The notes: a model not told the origin generated them from the sequence alone. A DNA stretch of 64,000 nucleotides from Alloprevotella sp. oral taxon 473 str. F0040 (GCF_000318095.2 NZ_KB290716.1:20426-84425), one strand, 5' to 3'; shown: positions 8,721-17,762, counted from the first letter of the stretch. A program made the numbers and translations.

Positions 8721-9683
8721 CTATTCTTTCCGGTGGCTTACCGTAATCTGTGGGAAGGGGAAGGAAATACCCGCTTCATTAAAGGCATGGAAAACGGTGA
8801 GATTGAAGCCATGAGTCACTGCAAGGACATCTGAAACATTCACCCACGCACGAACAAGAATGTCTACACTACTAGCATTGAGTGCAGAAACTCCAATGTA
8901 AAGTTCATTTTCTTTCAACACGCGTTCATCTGCTTCCAAAAGTTCGCGAAGAATCACGAGTGCTTTATCCACATCGCTATCGTAGTCAATGCCGAAGGTC
9001 CATTGCAAACGACGGGTGTCTTGGGCTGTAGGATTGATGATGACACCACTGCTCAACGCACCATTGGGAATGAAGATGACCTTGTTCTCGATGGTGGTGA
9101 TAACTGTGTGGAAAAGACTCACGCTTTTTACAGTGCCTTCTACATTCTGCGCTTGGATGAAGTCTCCTATTGCAAAGGGTTTGGTGACAACGATGATAAC
9201 ACCACCAGCAAGGTTCTGCAACTGCCCACTCAATGCCATGCCGACTGCCAAACCCATAGAGGCAAGTACAGCAGCTAGACTAACGCTTTTCACGCCTAAA
9301 ATGCTGATGACTGCAATACCTACGGCGATGTAGAGCAGTGCTATGACAATGGAGTTGATAAGCGAGACGGCTACGCCAGTTAAATTACGGCGATCCATGA
9401 TACCTTTCAACACTCTGATGATGGCATTGATGACCCATCGTGCTATGAAAAAGAAGACAATGGCAAGTAGCACGCGGATACCAAAATTGATGAGTCCATC
9501 CTTCCACCCTTCAAGCATGGTAAGAAATTTGTGCTCATTAATATGAATGGGCTGAGTCATGCCTGAAACGACTTCTTTCGTAGTGTCATTTTGACTTATG
9601 AAAAGGGGCAAGTATTTGAGTAGCAAAGGTTGTATCTGCATAATCATGTAGGAGACTAGAAAATTATATGCAAAATCACCCAT
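8721..9683 (-). CDS. Small-conductance mechanosensitive channel (MscS family)
   Basis: A 320-residue MscS channel that releases solutes on osmotic downshock. After an N-terminal extension, three hydrophobic segments lead to the pore helix with its glycine/alanine pattern (SLAAVLASMGLAVGMALSG), then the cytoplasmic beta domain starting VTKPFAIGDFIQ and the alpha/beta domain ending FPFPQITV. An internal ATG at the 15th codon could also be the start. It follows the OmpA-domain gene by 42 bases on the same strand, so it may belong to the same envelope operon. Confidence 0.93.
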   Translation of the reverse strand: MGDFAYNFLVSYMIMQIQPLLLKYLPLFISQNDTTKEVVSGMTQPIHINEHKFLTMLEGWKDGLINFGIRVLLAIVFFFIARWVINAIIRVLKGIMDRRNLTGVAVSLINSIVIALLYIAVGIAVISILGVKSVSLAAVLASMGLAVGMALSGQLQNLAGGVIIVVTKPFAIGDFIQAQNVEGTVKSVSLFHTVITTIENKVIFIPNGALSSGVIINPTAQDTRRLQWTFGIDYDSDVDKALVILRELLEADERVLKENELYIGVSALNASSVDILVRAWVNVSDVLAVTHGFNLTVFHAFNEAGISFPFPQITVSHRKE

Positions 9684-9725
9684 CTATGCACAAGGCATAG
9701 ATAGGCGATAAACAAGAATTTGAAT

Positions 9726-10787
9726 TTACTTTTCCAAAGAGATGTCGACTCTTCTGGCGACTTGCGCACCGACAGCAGAGTGATTGACACCACAATCAGC
9801 AAGGACGATGCGACGGGAGTCTACACCTTGCTGTAATAAATAGCGTTGTACAACTTGTTGTCGCTTTTGCGCGAGTCGAATATTGTATTGACGATTACCT
9901 TCTGGCGAAGCATATCCTCTCAGCACAATGCGTGTTTGCGGAAACTCAGTAAGAAATTGCAGAGTTTCCGCAATTTTTTGTTTTGCATCGGCACCCAAAT
10001 GTGCGCTGCTCAAACTGAAGAACAAAGAACGCTCGAAGTCAGCAGGAACAATTGCTAATGTTGGACTATCACCCACCCATTGACCTATCAAAGAGTCATT
10101 TACAGGCAATAAACTGTTATGACTCTCCAGAGAGAAAGTTGGAGTCACTCGCTTCATCTCTGGTGTGTTGATTTGAACAACAGATGTATCAGTGCTTTGT
10201 AATTGCTTTAACTGCGCTTCCAAAAGTCGAAGTTGATGAGCTAAACTATCATCACGCGTAGCATTGACTGGCAGTGGCACGGGGATAAAAGTTGATATCT
10301 GACGTTGCTTCTGTGGACGTTGCTGTTGCAACTGTCGCAATATAAAGGCTTGCTCATTAAGCACTTGTTGCAAAGCTGGAGAAATCTCTTGTTGCGTGTT
10401 GCGCTGTTGCACGACCAAATGTTGTTGAGCGAGTAATTGTTGCACCATCTGTTCTAATTTTGCCAAACGTGCAGACAAAGCTGAAACAGAAGCTGATGGA
10501 GTAACTTCATGGTTGACAGGCGAGCCAAATGCTTCTACCATCAACCACGTGCGCAACCAATCTTTTGTGTCTCGATTGCGCTGCTCTTTCATCTGCTGTT
10601 GCTGCTTTACCATAGTGATGAGAGCAGCCACCAATTGATTTTCATCAACAGCAATCAAGGTGTCGCTAGCAGCCACCACTCTGCTCTCTGCAACTCCCGT
10701 AGGAGCTGCAGAAGCCGTATGTGGCATGAGCGGTAGTAACACGAGGATGTTCCAAAGGCAAAAACTAATAATTCTTTTCATAAACAT
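9726..10787 (-). CDS. OmpA-domain peptidoglycan-associated protein with Gln-rich coiled coil
   Basis: The 353-residue protein has a signal peptide (cleavage near SAA after residue ~27), a glutamine-rich, coiled-coil-prone middle (about 90-190, many QQ runs) and a C-terminal OmpA domain (about 245-353). The domain carries RIVLRGYASPEGNRQYNIRL and AQKRQQVVQRYL; the arginine used to bind diaminopimelate is present, but the usual GHTD is GYAS, as in many Bacteroidota relatives. It has no beta barrel of its own. The upstream gene, 30 bases away, encodes barrels plus a Gln-rich tail, so the pair probably acts together to tether the outer membrane to the wall. Confidence 0.88.
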   Translation of the reverse strand: MFMKRIISFCLWNILVLLPLMPHTASAAPTGVAESRVVAASDTLIAVDENQLVAALITMVKQQQQMKEQRNRDTKDWLRTWLMVEAFGSPVNHEVTPSASVSALSARLAKLEQMVQQLLAQQHLVVQQRNTQQEISPALQQVLNEQAFILRQLQQQRPQKQRQISTFIPVPLPVNATRDDSLAHQLRLLEAQLKQLQSTDTSVVQINTPEMKRVTPTFSLESHNSLLPVNDSLIGQWVGDSPTLAIVPADFERSLFFSLSSAHLGADAKQKIAETLQFLTEFPQTRIVLRGYASPEGNRQYNIRLAQKRQQVVQRYLLQQGVDSRRIVLADCGVNHSAVGAQVARRVDISLEK

Positions 10788-10817
10788 GAGATTATGAGAA
10801 ATAATACCTTGGACTAA

Positions 10818-12701
10818 TTATTGTGCAGAACTAGCAGAGGAAGTTGAGGCTCCTTTGGCTGATGCTGCTTTGGGCTGTGAAGCTCGCACAGTAGCCGACT
10901 GAGCGGGTTGAACAACTGGATTTGCAGCCTTATTAACTGCTTTTTGCTCTGACTTATTCTGAAGCAACTGCTGTTGAAGCTGCTGAATTTGTCGTTGCAG
11001 TTGCTGAATCTGCTGTTGATTGTTGCTTTGTTGTCCGTTCTTCAAAACAGTGCCAGCCTGTGGCATGGTGTAGTATTGTGGCAATACCTGCTGAGGCACT
11101 TGATTATTTCGCAATGCCATGATAAGCAATATCTTATCGAAGTCTGACATTGTGCTGAAAGAATTACTCTGCTGCACTGGAGTTTGCTGGGTAGCTTGGA
11201 GTACACGTTGCACAATGCGTGCAAGTTGTTCTTCATTGAGCAGAATCACATTGCCAGTGGTCTGCAAAGGTACAGAAGTCTTCACAGTAGCAGGCACAAG
11301 AGGCGTGGCATCAATAACAACATCAGCGGTGTCTACTGCAACGGCAGTGCGGGTTTTCACATCGTCACGAAGCACAACAGCTGTGTCTACACGAACCTTT
11401 GAATCCTTGTCGGCTGCCATTTGCTGCAACTTCTCCTTTGCCAACATTCTATCGTGCTCTGCTTGTATCAACTTTTGATAAGCAGCAGTACCGTTCTTTG
11501 CCTTAAGTCCAAGATTGAAACGAAGACCTAGACGATACATCCAGTTCACATTGATAGAAGAAGGATTAGCAGCCTCTGTAAGTTTGGGATTATCTTGCTC
11601 CATAAGCAGGGCCTCGGCAGAACCAAAAGCACTCACCATGCGATGCAAGGGCACTTCTAATCCACCACCACCAAGAGCAAACCAGCCGCTCTTGGCGTTA
11701 ACAAAACGAGCATCTTTATCTGAATACTTATCATCTACGTTGAGATATCCAGCACCCAAAGAAAGGTATGGCGTAACGCCACGAGGTACATTGAGACGAG
11801 TCAAGAGATTTGCACCATAAATAGAGAGTCCTCCATCTAATTTGGTGCTGAGTCCATCGGGCTTATCAGTAGCGCGGTAGTAGAAAGCACGGAGACCTAC
11901 AAGAGTAGTAAAGTCAACTCCTGCAGAAAGTCCTGCCAACCATGTATCTCCAAAACTTGAATTTTCGCGGAAGTTGAGATATGCAGCAGAAGGCTCAACG
12001 ACCAAACGCAAGCCACGGAAGCCACCGCTGAAAGTTTGGCGATAAGCTCGGCTCACCTCATCCTTGGCAGCAGGGGCACCACCTAAATAGAAATCTAGAG
12101 AAGCCAAAGCACTCCAGTTTTGCAGGGTATTGTCTGTTCCAGCCACCACATATTGGCTACTAGGAGCTGCATTGAAGAAAAGATTTCGCGCTTCGAGAGA
12201 GAAAGCTACGCGAGGCACAATATTGATTTTCAAACCTGCACCTATATTTCCATAAAGTTGCTCTTCGTGTACACGACGACCAGCATTCACCACATCATCG
12301 TAATGAAACTTGAGCACACCAGCACCACCAACTACATAGGGAGTGAAACGGGCGTTGTTCCAAAGATTGAGTTTGAGATCACCACCGATACGCTCGTAAG
12401 TAATCTTAGAGTTTTCGAGTTTGCCAGCAAACTCATTAGCTACGTTCCAACCTGTACCTTGCAATTTGCCTTTGAGGTCGAAACTACGCTCATAGTTACC
12501 ACGGATTTCAAGGATGGGTCCGAAGCCAAAGCCTACACGCGCACCATAAAAAGCGGAATTACCAACATTAAGCTGATTGTTCCAAAATGTATAACCTGAA
12601 GTGGGACTCACAATTACACTGAGATCACTCACTTGAGCTTGAGAACGCTGTGGAGCCATCAAAGCTACGATGGCAAGAACACCTAGAATTGCTTTTTTCA
12701 T
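10818..12701 (-). CDS. Outer membrane protein with two tandem OmpA-like barrels and Gln-rich tail
   Basis: This 627-residue protein starts with a clear signal peptide (MKKAILGVLAIVALMAP, cleavage near AQA/QA around 22-23). Residues ~24-208 form an eight-strand OmpA-like barrel ending LASLDFYLGG. Residues ~225-410 repeat the pattern and end YRLGLRFNLG, so the barrel appears duplicated. The rest is periplasmic: a charged linker, then a glutamine-rich coiled-coil segment (about 545-590) and an Ala/Ser-rich end. It has no OmpA peptidoglycan-binding domain; the next gene supplies one. No enzymatic motif is seen. A structural or porin-like role is inferred. Confidence 0.8.
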   Translation of the reverse strand: MKKAILGVLAIVALMAPQRSQAQVSDLSVIVSPTSGYTFWNNQLNVGNSAFYGARVGFGFGPILEIRGNYERSFDLKGKLQGTGWNVANEFAGKLENSKITYERIGGDLKLNLWNNARFTPYVVGGAGVLKFHYDDVVNAGRRVHEEQLYGNIGAGLKINIVPRVAFSLEARNLFFNAAPSSQYVVAGTDNTLQNWSALASLDFYLGGAPAAKDEVSRAYRQTFSGGFRGLRLVVEPSAAYLNFRENSSFGDTWLAGLSAGVDFTTLVGLRAFYYRATDKPDGLSTKLDGGLSIYGANLLTRLNVPRGVTPYLSLGAGYLNVDDKYSDKDARFVNAKSGWFALGGGGLEVPLHRMVSAFGSAEALLMEQDNPKLTEAANPSSINVNWMYRLGLRFNLGLKAKNGTAAYQKLIQAEHDRMLAKEKLQQMAADKDSKVRVDTAVVLRDDVKTRTAVAVDTADVVIDATPLVPATVKTSVPLQTTGNVILLNEEQLARIVQRVLQATQQTPVQQSNSFSTMSDFDKILLIMALRNNQVPQQVLPQYYTMPQAGTVLKNGQQSNNQQQIQQLQRQIQQLQQQLLQNKSEQKAVNKAANPVVQPAQSATVRASQPKAASAKGASTSSASSAQ

Positions 12702-12744
12702 TTCGTTTAGTTCTTGTTGATATTAGTATTCTGGAGAATGAATG

Positions 12745-13857
12745 TTACAGTTCACTCTCCTTTAATCTTTCTGCATTTTCTGCCACAATGAGGTGGTCGA
12801 TGCAATCTTGCACATCACCATCCATAAAGGCAGAGAGATTGTAGATGGTATAGTTGATACGGTGGTCGGTGATACGTCCTTGTGGATAGTTGTAAGTACG
12901 AATCTTTGCCGAACGGTCGCCCGTTGAAACCAACGTTTTACGACGAGAAGCAATGTCATCTACATACTTCTGATGCTCCTTGTCGTAAATGAATGTACGC
13001 AAGCGAGCGAGAGCACGCTCCTTATTCTTAGGCTGGTCGCGTGTTTCGGTACATTCGATGAGAATCTCTTCTACTACGCCTGTGTTTGGATTCTTCCAAT
13101 TGTAACGCAAGCGTACTCCCGACTCTACCTTATTGACGTTCTGGCCGCCTGCTCCTGATGAGCGGAACGTATCCCATTTGATTTCACCTTCGTTGATCAC
13201 CACATCGAAGGCTTCTGCTTCGGGAAGCACAGCCACAGTAGCTGCAGAAGTGTGTACACGCCCTTGAGTCTCTGTGGCTGGCACGCGCTGCACACGATGC
13301 ACACCACTTTCATATTTCAGCGTGCCATAGACATCAGCTCCAGTCACAGAGCACACTATTTCTTTATATCCTCCAGCTGCACCCTCAGAGAAACTGGAAA
13401 CCTCGAGCTTCCACCCTTTAGTTTCACAATACTTGGTGTACATACGGAAGAGGTCACCAGCAAACAAGGCTGCTTCATCACCACCTGTGCCACCACGAAT
13501 CTCAAGTATCGCATTCTTTGCATCCTCAGGATCTTTGGGTACAAGCATGAGTTTGATTTCTTCTTCCAATGTCGGAATGCGCTCTTCGCAAACGGCTACT
13601 TCTTCTCTAGCCATCTCTTTCATTTCCGCATCATCTTCCGTCATAAGAATACTCTTACTCTCAGCGAGATTGCCAAGAAGATTGGCATATTCCTGACGAG
13701 CATTCATGAGTTCTTCAAGATCCTTATACTCTTTGGTGAGGCGGACATAGCGTTGTTGGTCGGCTATGACAGCTGGGTCTGTGATGAGGGTAGAAACTTC
13801 TTCGAAACGAGCTACGAGGGCATCGAGTTTTTCGAGAAGTGTGGTTGTTTCTGCCAT
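12745..13857 (-). CDS. prfA: Peptide chain release factor 1
   Basis: RF1 (370 residues) releases the peptide at UAA and UAG codons. The codon-recognition tripeptide PAT is at residues 193-195 (RVPATETQG), which separates it from RF2, and the universally conserved GGQ that reaches the peptidyl-transferase centre is at 237-239 (SSGAGGQNVNKVES). The N-terminal helical domain and the length are normal. In many Bacteroidales prfA directly follows purM; here an acidic lipoprotein gene and a 21-bp repeat array lie between them. No consensus promoter was found in the 346 bases upstream. Confidence 0.98.
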   Translation of the reverse strand: MAETTTLLEKLDALVARFEEVSTLITDPAVIADQQRYVRLTKEYKDLEELMNARQEYANLLGNLAESKSILMTEDDAEMKEMAREEVAVCEERIPTLEEEIKLMLVPKDPEDAKNAILEIRGGTGGDEAALFAGDLFRMYTKYCETKGWKLEVSSFSEGAAGGYKEIVCSVTGADVYGTLKYESGVHRVQRVPATETQGRVHTSAATVAVLPEAEAFDVVINEGEIKWDTFRSSGAGGQNVNKVESGVRLRYNWKNPNTGVVEEILIECTETRDQPKNKERALARLRTFIYDKEHQKYVDDIASRRKTLVSTGDRSAKIRTYNYPQGRITDHRINYTIYNLSAFMDGDVQDCIDHLIVAENAERLKESEL

Positions 13858-14014
13858 ATTGATATGGGAAATTATTCTAAGTTTATTGAGGTAAATGTAC
13901 AGGGCACAAGACTGAACATCTAATGTTGGTGCCCTTATTGTGACGAAGTAACAAAAAGTCTAACAGGCTGATGGTCGAAGTCATTTGCTCACTCCTGCAA
14001 GTAACTCTCTACCA

Positions 14015-14126
14015 CTAGGAGATATAGCTAAAAATCTCAGAGATATTGGAAAAACTCTCGGAAAACTTTCGGAAAAACTCAGAGATAAATTGAAAAGTCT
14101 CGGACATTTTTTGAGAACTCTCGGAG
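14015..14126 (-). repeat. Array A: six 7-bp dyads at exact 21-bp spacing
   Basis: Units start at 14015 (CTAGGAG), 14036 (CTCAGAG), 14057 (CTCGGAA), 14078 (CTCAGAG), 14099 (CTCGGAC) and 14120 (CTCGGAG), each exactly 21 bases apart. Spacers are A/T-rich. On the minus strand one frame is open through the array and reads heptads such as MSETFQF and ISEFFRK, ending in TCC-TAG at 14017-14015; another in-frame stop precedes it, so no long ORF exists. The array lies upstream of prfA. It belongs to the same family as the arrays at 24038, 39027 and 58909. Strand is assigned from the Ser-Glu frame. Confidence 0.85.
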
Positions 14127-14203
14127 ATATCATGAGGACATCGTAGTTTCCACCTCTAGATTCTACGCCTTCTAGACCAGCAGGTGAAGTGTAAGCTTAT
14201 ATA

Positions 14204-14635
14204 TTAGCGTGTCAATTCGTTAAACCCTTCGTTATAGCCTGCGTTATAGCCTTCTTCGTATTGCTCGGCTGCTTTGCCTTGATACTTATTATCTTCGTCA
14301 AAACTTGTGCCATGATCGCTGCCAGTGCCTGCGTCGGCAGAGCCATCGTCATAACCTTGAGAATGACCAGCTTCATAAGCCTCATCCTCGGGTGACAGTC
14401 TGTCACTCATCATAGTGGAACTTCCTTCATTATCTTCAGAGTCCATGTGCCTGGAAGAAGCTCCACTAAAATTGTCCTCTGCATCATGATTATTACCTTG
14501 TGAATCGTCTGAAGTATCATAGGCAGAGTCAGCTGTTTCTGCATCATCTTCGGAGTATTTTCCCCGAACCGCACAGCTAGCGAGAAGCATCACAGCAATA
14601 CAGCAGTAAAAACTGCTATAAAGAAAAGATTTCAT
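14204..14635 (-). CDS. Acidic lipoprotein with Gly-Tyr repeats
   Basis: A 143-residue lipoprotein: the signal peptide ends in LASC, placing the lipidated cysteine at residue 21. The mature part is strongly acidic and low in complexity, rich in Asp, Glu, Ser and Gly. Two short segments near the end share a Tyr-x-x-Gly pattern, AYEAGHSQGYDDG and YEEGYNAGYNEGF, which may form a small helix-packing motif. I do not recognise a named family. It separates purM (66 bases upstream) from prfA, which are neighbours in many related genomes, so it looks like a lineage-specific insertion. Location at the inner or outer membrane is likely; function unknown. Confidence 0.75.
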   Translation of the reverse strand: MKSFLYSSFYCCIAVMLLASCAVRGKYSEDDAETADSAYDTSDDSQGNNHDAEDNFSGASSRHMDSEDNEGSSTMMSDRLSPEDEAYEAGHSQGYDDGSADAGTGSDHGTSFDEDNKYQGKAAEQYEEGYNAGYNEGFNELTR

Positions 14636-14701
14636 ACGAGGTTTAGTTCGTTGCTAATTATGGTTGTATAGGACACTCAGAGATTGGTGTACTATAAGAA
14701 C

Positions 14702-15871
14702 CTAATAGTTGAACTCACCAAACTCACTTCGGATTGTAAGCGACTTCTTACCTTCTTCTACGTGCCCAATCACTTGCGCATCTATGTTGAAAGATTTTGA
14801 AATTTCAATAACACGCTCGGCATGTTCTGGGGAGAGATAGATTTCTAAGCGGTGTCCCATATTGAATACCTTATACATCTCGCTCCAGTCTGCTCCACTC
14901 TCCTCTGCTATAGTGCGGAACAAGGGAGGAACGGGGAACATGTTGTCCTTGATGACACGACAATTGTCGGACACAAAGTGTAAAACTTTGGTCTGAGCTC
15001 CACCAGTGCAATGAACCATACCATGGATTTCAGGACGTAACTCATCGAGCAATCTCTTGACTACAGGAGCATAAGTGCGAGTGGGAGACAGCACTAGTTT
15101 GCCTGCATTGACCGGACTTCCTTCCACAGCATCCGTGAGTTGATAATGACCACTATATACCAGTTCTTCTGGCACGGCTTTATCAAAGCTTTCAGGATAC
15201 TTTTCAGCGAGATACTTGGCAAAGACATCATGGCGAGCTGAAGTTAATCCATTGCTGCCCATACCACCATTGTACTCCGTTTCATAAGTGGCTTGTCCGC
15301 TTGAAGAGAGTCCCACTATCACATCTCCTGGACGAATGTTGGCATTGTCAATGACATCACTCCTCTTCATGCGACAGGTGACAGTGCTATCTACAATAAT
15401 AGTACGCACCAGATCGCCAACATCAGCCGTTTCACCGCCTGTAGCATAGATGCCAACTCCCATGTTGCGAAGATTTTCCAAAAGCTCATCAGTCCCATTA
15501 ATGATGGCACTGATAACCTCACCAGGAATGAGCATCTTGTTTCTGCCAATTGTAGAAGAGACTAAGATATTGTCTACAGCCCCAACGCAGAGCAGATCGT
15601 CAGTGTTCATGATGAGTGCATCTTGAGCAATGCCTTTCCACACTGACAAGTCTCCTGTTTCTTTCCAGTACATATAAGCCAAACTCGACTTTGTACCTGC
15701 TCCATCAGCGTGCATGATGTTGCAGTATTCAGGATCTCCGCCCAAAATATCAGGGATAATTTTGCAAAAGGCTTGGGGGAAAATACCTTTGTCAATGTTT
15801 TTAATGGCGGCATGCACATCTTCTTTCATTGCGCTAACACCACGCATCATGTAACGTTGGTTCTTGTCCAT
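14702..15871 (-). CDS. purM: Phosphoribosylformylglycinamidine cyclo-ligase (AIR synthase)
   Basis: PurM closes the imidazole ring of AIR from FGAM with ATP in purine synthesis. The 389-residue protein carries the AIR synthase signatures: HADGAGTKSSLAYMYW near residues 55-70, DALIMNTDDLLCVGA, and ATGGETADVGDLVRTI for nucleotide and metal binding, then the second-domain block GMVHCTGGAQTKVLHF. It is longer than the ~345-residue enterobacterial enzyme, as is usual in Bacteroidota. The start is supported by the segment MRGVSAMKEDVHAAIKNIDKG shortly after it. It is followed by the acidic lipoprotein gene and then prfA on the same strand. Confidence 0.95.
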   Translation of the reverse strand: MDKNQRYMMRGVSAMKEDVHAAIKNIDKGIFPQAFCKIIPDILGGDPEYCNIMHADGAGTKSSLAYMYWKETGDLSVWKGIAQDALIMNTDDLLCVGAVDNILVSSTIGRNKMLIPGEVISAIINGTDELLENLRNMGVGIYATGGETADVGDLVRTIIVDSTVTCRMKRSDVIDNANIRPGDVIVGLSSSGQATYETEYNGGMGSNGLTSARHDVFAKYLAEKYPESFDKAVPEELVYSGHYQLTDAVEGSPVNAGKLVLSPTRTYAPVVKRLLDELRPEIHGMVHCTGGAQTKVLHFVSDNCRVIKDNMFPVPPLFRTIAEESGADWSEMYKVFNMGHRLEIYLSPEHAERVIEISKSFNIDAQVIGHVEEGKKSLTIRSEFGEFNY

Positions 15872-16025
15872 AGTAAGGGGGCTGAAAAGAGTTGGAGGAA
15901 GGAACTGAGAGCCAGATTGTAAGGAGAAGAACTCCCTATCTTTTCTAAAACCAAAAGAACATAGCCTTGTCAGAAATCTCTAACTATGTGCGATGACTTA
16001 GAACAAATGACTCTTATAGGAGGGG

Positions 16026-16616
16026 TTAAAAGTTTACACTAGGAGCATTTTGTGCATCAGCAGTCGCTTCAAAAGTGGCACGTTTTTCAAAGCCAAACAT
16101 ACCTGCAAGGAGGTTGATGGGGAAACGTCGCACACTTACGTTGTAGTCACGCACAGATTCATTATACTTCTTACGTGCTTCGTTGATGCGATTCTCCGTC
16201 CCTTCCAATTGAGCTTGGAGCATTGAAAATTGCTCATTAGCTTTCAAGTCGGGATACTGCTCTTGCAGCATCATTAGTTTGCCGAGTGCTTGCGAGAGTT
16301 GTCCTTGTGCATTCTGGTAGGCAGCAAGTTGTTCGGGAGTTGCATTGGAGGGATCTAGCGTGATTTGTGAAGCCTTAGCACGAGCTGCAATAACGTTCTC
16401 AAGTGTAGTGCTTTCATGCTTGGCATAGCCTTTGACAGTGCTCACAAGATTAGGTATGAGATCAGCACGACGTTGGTAACTACTCTGCAAATCTCCCCAT
16501 ACCTGATTTACAGCTTCGTCTTTTGTCATAAGACTATTGTACTGGCAACCGCCGAAACCTACGAGGACAACAACGACTGCAAGGATGATCCAAAGAATTC
16601 TATTAGAACTTTTCAT
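16026..16616 (-). CDS. LemA family protein
   Basis: A 196-residue LemA protein: one N-terminal membrane helix (about 8-24), the conserved NSLMTKDEAVNQVWGDLQSSYQRRADLIPNLVSTVKGYA segment in pieces between residues ~27 and 65, and a long helical domain ending with the family motif YNxxVRxFP (here YNVSVRRFP) and NLLAGMFGF. LemA proteins have an extracytoplasmic N-terminus and are often encoded next to TPM-domain proteins. That holds here: the TPM gene lies just upstream on the same strand. The cellular role is not well defined; envelope stress or quality control is suspected. Confidence 0.94.
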   Translation of the reverse strand: MKSSNRILWIILAVVVVLVGFGGCQYNSLMTKDEAVNQVWGDLQSSYQRRADLIPNLVSTVKGYAKHESTTLENVIAARAKASQITLDPSNATPEQLAAYQNAQGQLSQALGKLMMLQEQYPDLKANEQFSMLQAQLEGTENRINEARKKYNESVRDYNVSVRRFPINLLAGMFGFEKRATFEATADAQNAPSVNF

Positions 16617-16727
16617 ACGATATGTATTTGAAGGGATATTGAAAAAGTCTATATGTAAAGGAAACGATTTGTTTTCTGAATGTGGAGAAAAGGGTAAGCA
16701 GGTATGAGACTAAGAAATGCCCTTCCA

Positions 16728-17678
16728 TCAGAAACGGCCACCAGATCCGCCTCCACCAAAAGATCCACCACCAAATGAACCTCCACCAAACGAGCCACCG
16801 CGGCCGCGACCACCTCTCAGCATGCTCCCTAAAAGCATACCTGCAAGAAGGCCTGAAGCTGAAGAGTCATCTTGATCGTCATCTTCAGTCCGCTCACGAG
16901 TGAACACTTGCCCACAATGCTTGCACCGATAGGTGATGACTACTAATCGCACGGCTCGGCCGTTACGAATCAATCGCTGCTCTTGTTGACGAAGTTTTTC
17001 TACTTTTCGTTTCCGACATTGTGGACATCGGGGATGTGTGACATTGAGTAGATACAAACAATAAATCAACACTACGAGGAACAAAACGATGACCAAAAAC
17101 ACGCCTCCTCCCACATTACCAGTATCCTCTAGCGCTTTTAGCTCTGAGTCTCCTTGTGCCACTTGATTGATGGCCTTGATTGCAACGAGCATCGCCCCAT
17201 CCCAATCTTGTTTTTTGAGGAGAGGAACAAAAAAGCGGTCTTCTATGAGCTGGATTTGCCCATCGGGCAAGGTACCTTCAAGACCATTTCCGGTGAGAAA
17301 TTGATAGCTTCGGTCTCCTACTGCCAGAACGATTACCAAACCAGTATTGGTTCTTTTGTCCCCCACTCCATGTTTTCTAGCAAGAGCCATAGCAAATTCG
17401 TAAGGATCATCACCTTCTAGTTTGTCAAGTACAGCCACTAGAGTTTGCACACCTTTTGTTTCCTCTAAATGTTGGAGGATTACATTTAGACTATCTACTG
17501 TGGACTGAGAAAGGATGTGCTCGGGATTACTCACATATTGCGTACGATCTTGATAGCGCGGAACGGGCACCTCTTCAGGTGTCCAGACCTTTGCTGAAGC
17601 TCCAACGAACCAGCTCAACAACAGAGCGACGACTGCAAGCCATCGACGAAAGAAGCAAAGTGAAAGACGTTGTTGCAT
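16728..17678 (-). CDS. TPM-domain (YgcG-like) protein with zinc ribbon and Gly-rich tail
   Basis: The 316-residue protein has a signal peptide, a TPM domain (about residues 40-170, including YVSNPEHILSQSTVDSLN, LVIVLAVGDRSYQFLTG and EGTLPDGQIQLIEDRFF), one membrane helix near 190-212 and a cytosolic part with two CxxC pairs (CPQC, CKHC) that should bind zinc. The C-terminus is a repeated Gly-Gly-Ser-Phe stretch. TPM proteins of this type are commonly paired with LemA, as here. A clear promoter lies 85 bases upstream. Possible roles include membrane-protein or photosystem-like quality control; this is inference from the family. Confidence 0.9.
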   Translation of the reverse strand: MQQRLSLCFFRRWLAVVALLLSWFVGASAKVWTPEEVPVPRYQDRTQYVSNPEHILSQSTVDSLNVILQHLEETKGVQTLVAVLDKLEGDDPYEFAMALARKHGVGDKRTNTGLVIVLAVGDRSYQFLTGNGLEGTLPDGQIQLIEDRFFVPLLKKQDWDGAMLVAIKAINQVAQGDSELKALEDTGNVGGGVFLVIVLFLVVLIYCLYLLNVTHPRCPQCRKRKVEKLRQQEQRLIRNGRAVRLVVITYRCKHCGQVFTRERTEDDDQDDSSASGLLAGMLLGSMLRGGRGRGGSFGGGSFGGGSFGGGGSGGRF

Positions 17679-17762
17679 ACGCTTTTGATTGGGGAGTTAA
17701 AAAGGAAACTGATTACACAGATAAACACTAAAACTGGTGTAAAAAACAGGAAACTCCTACTG

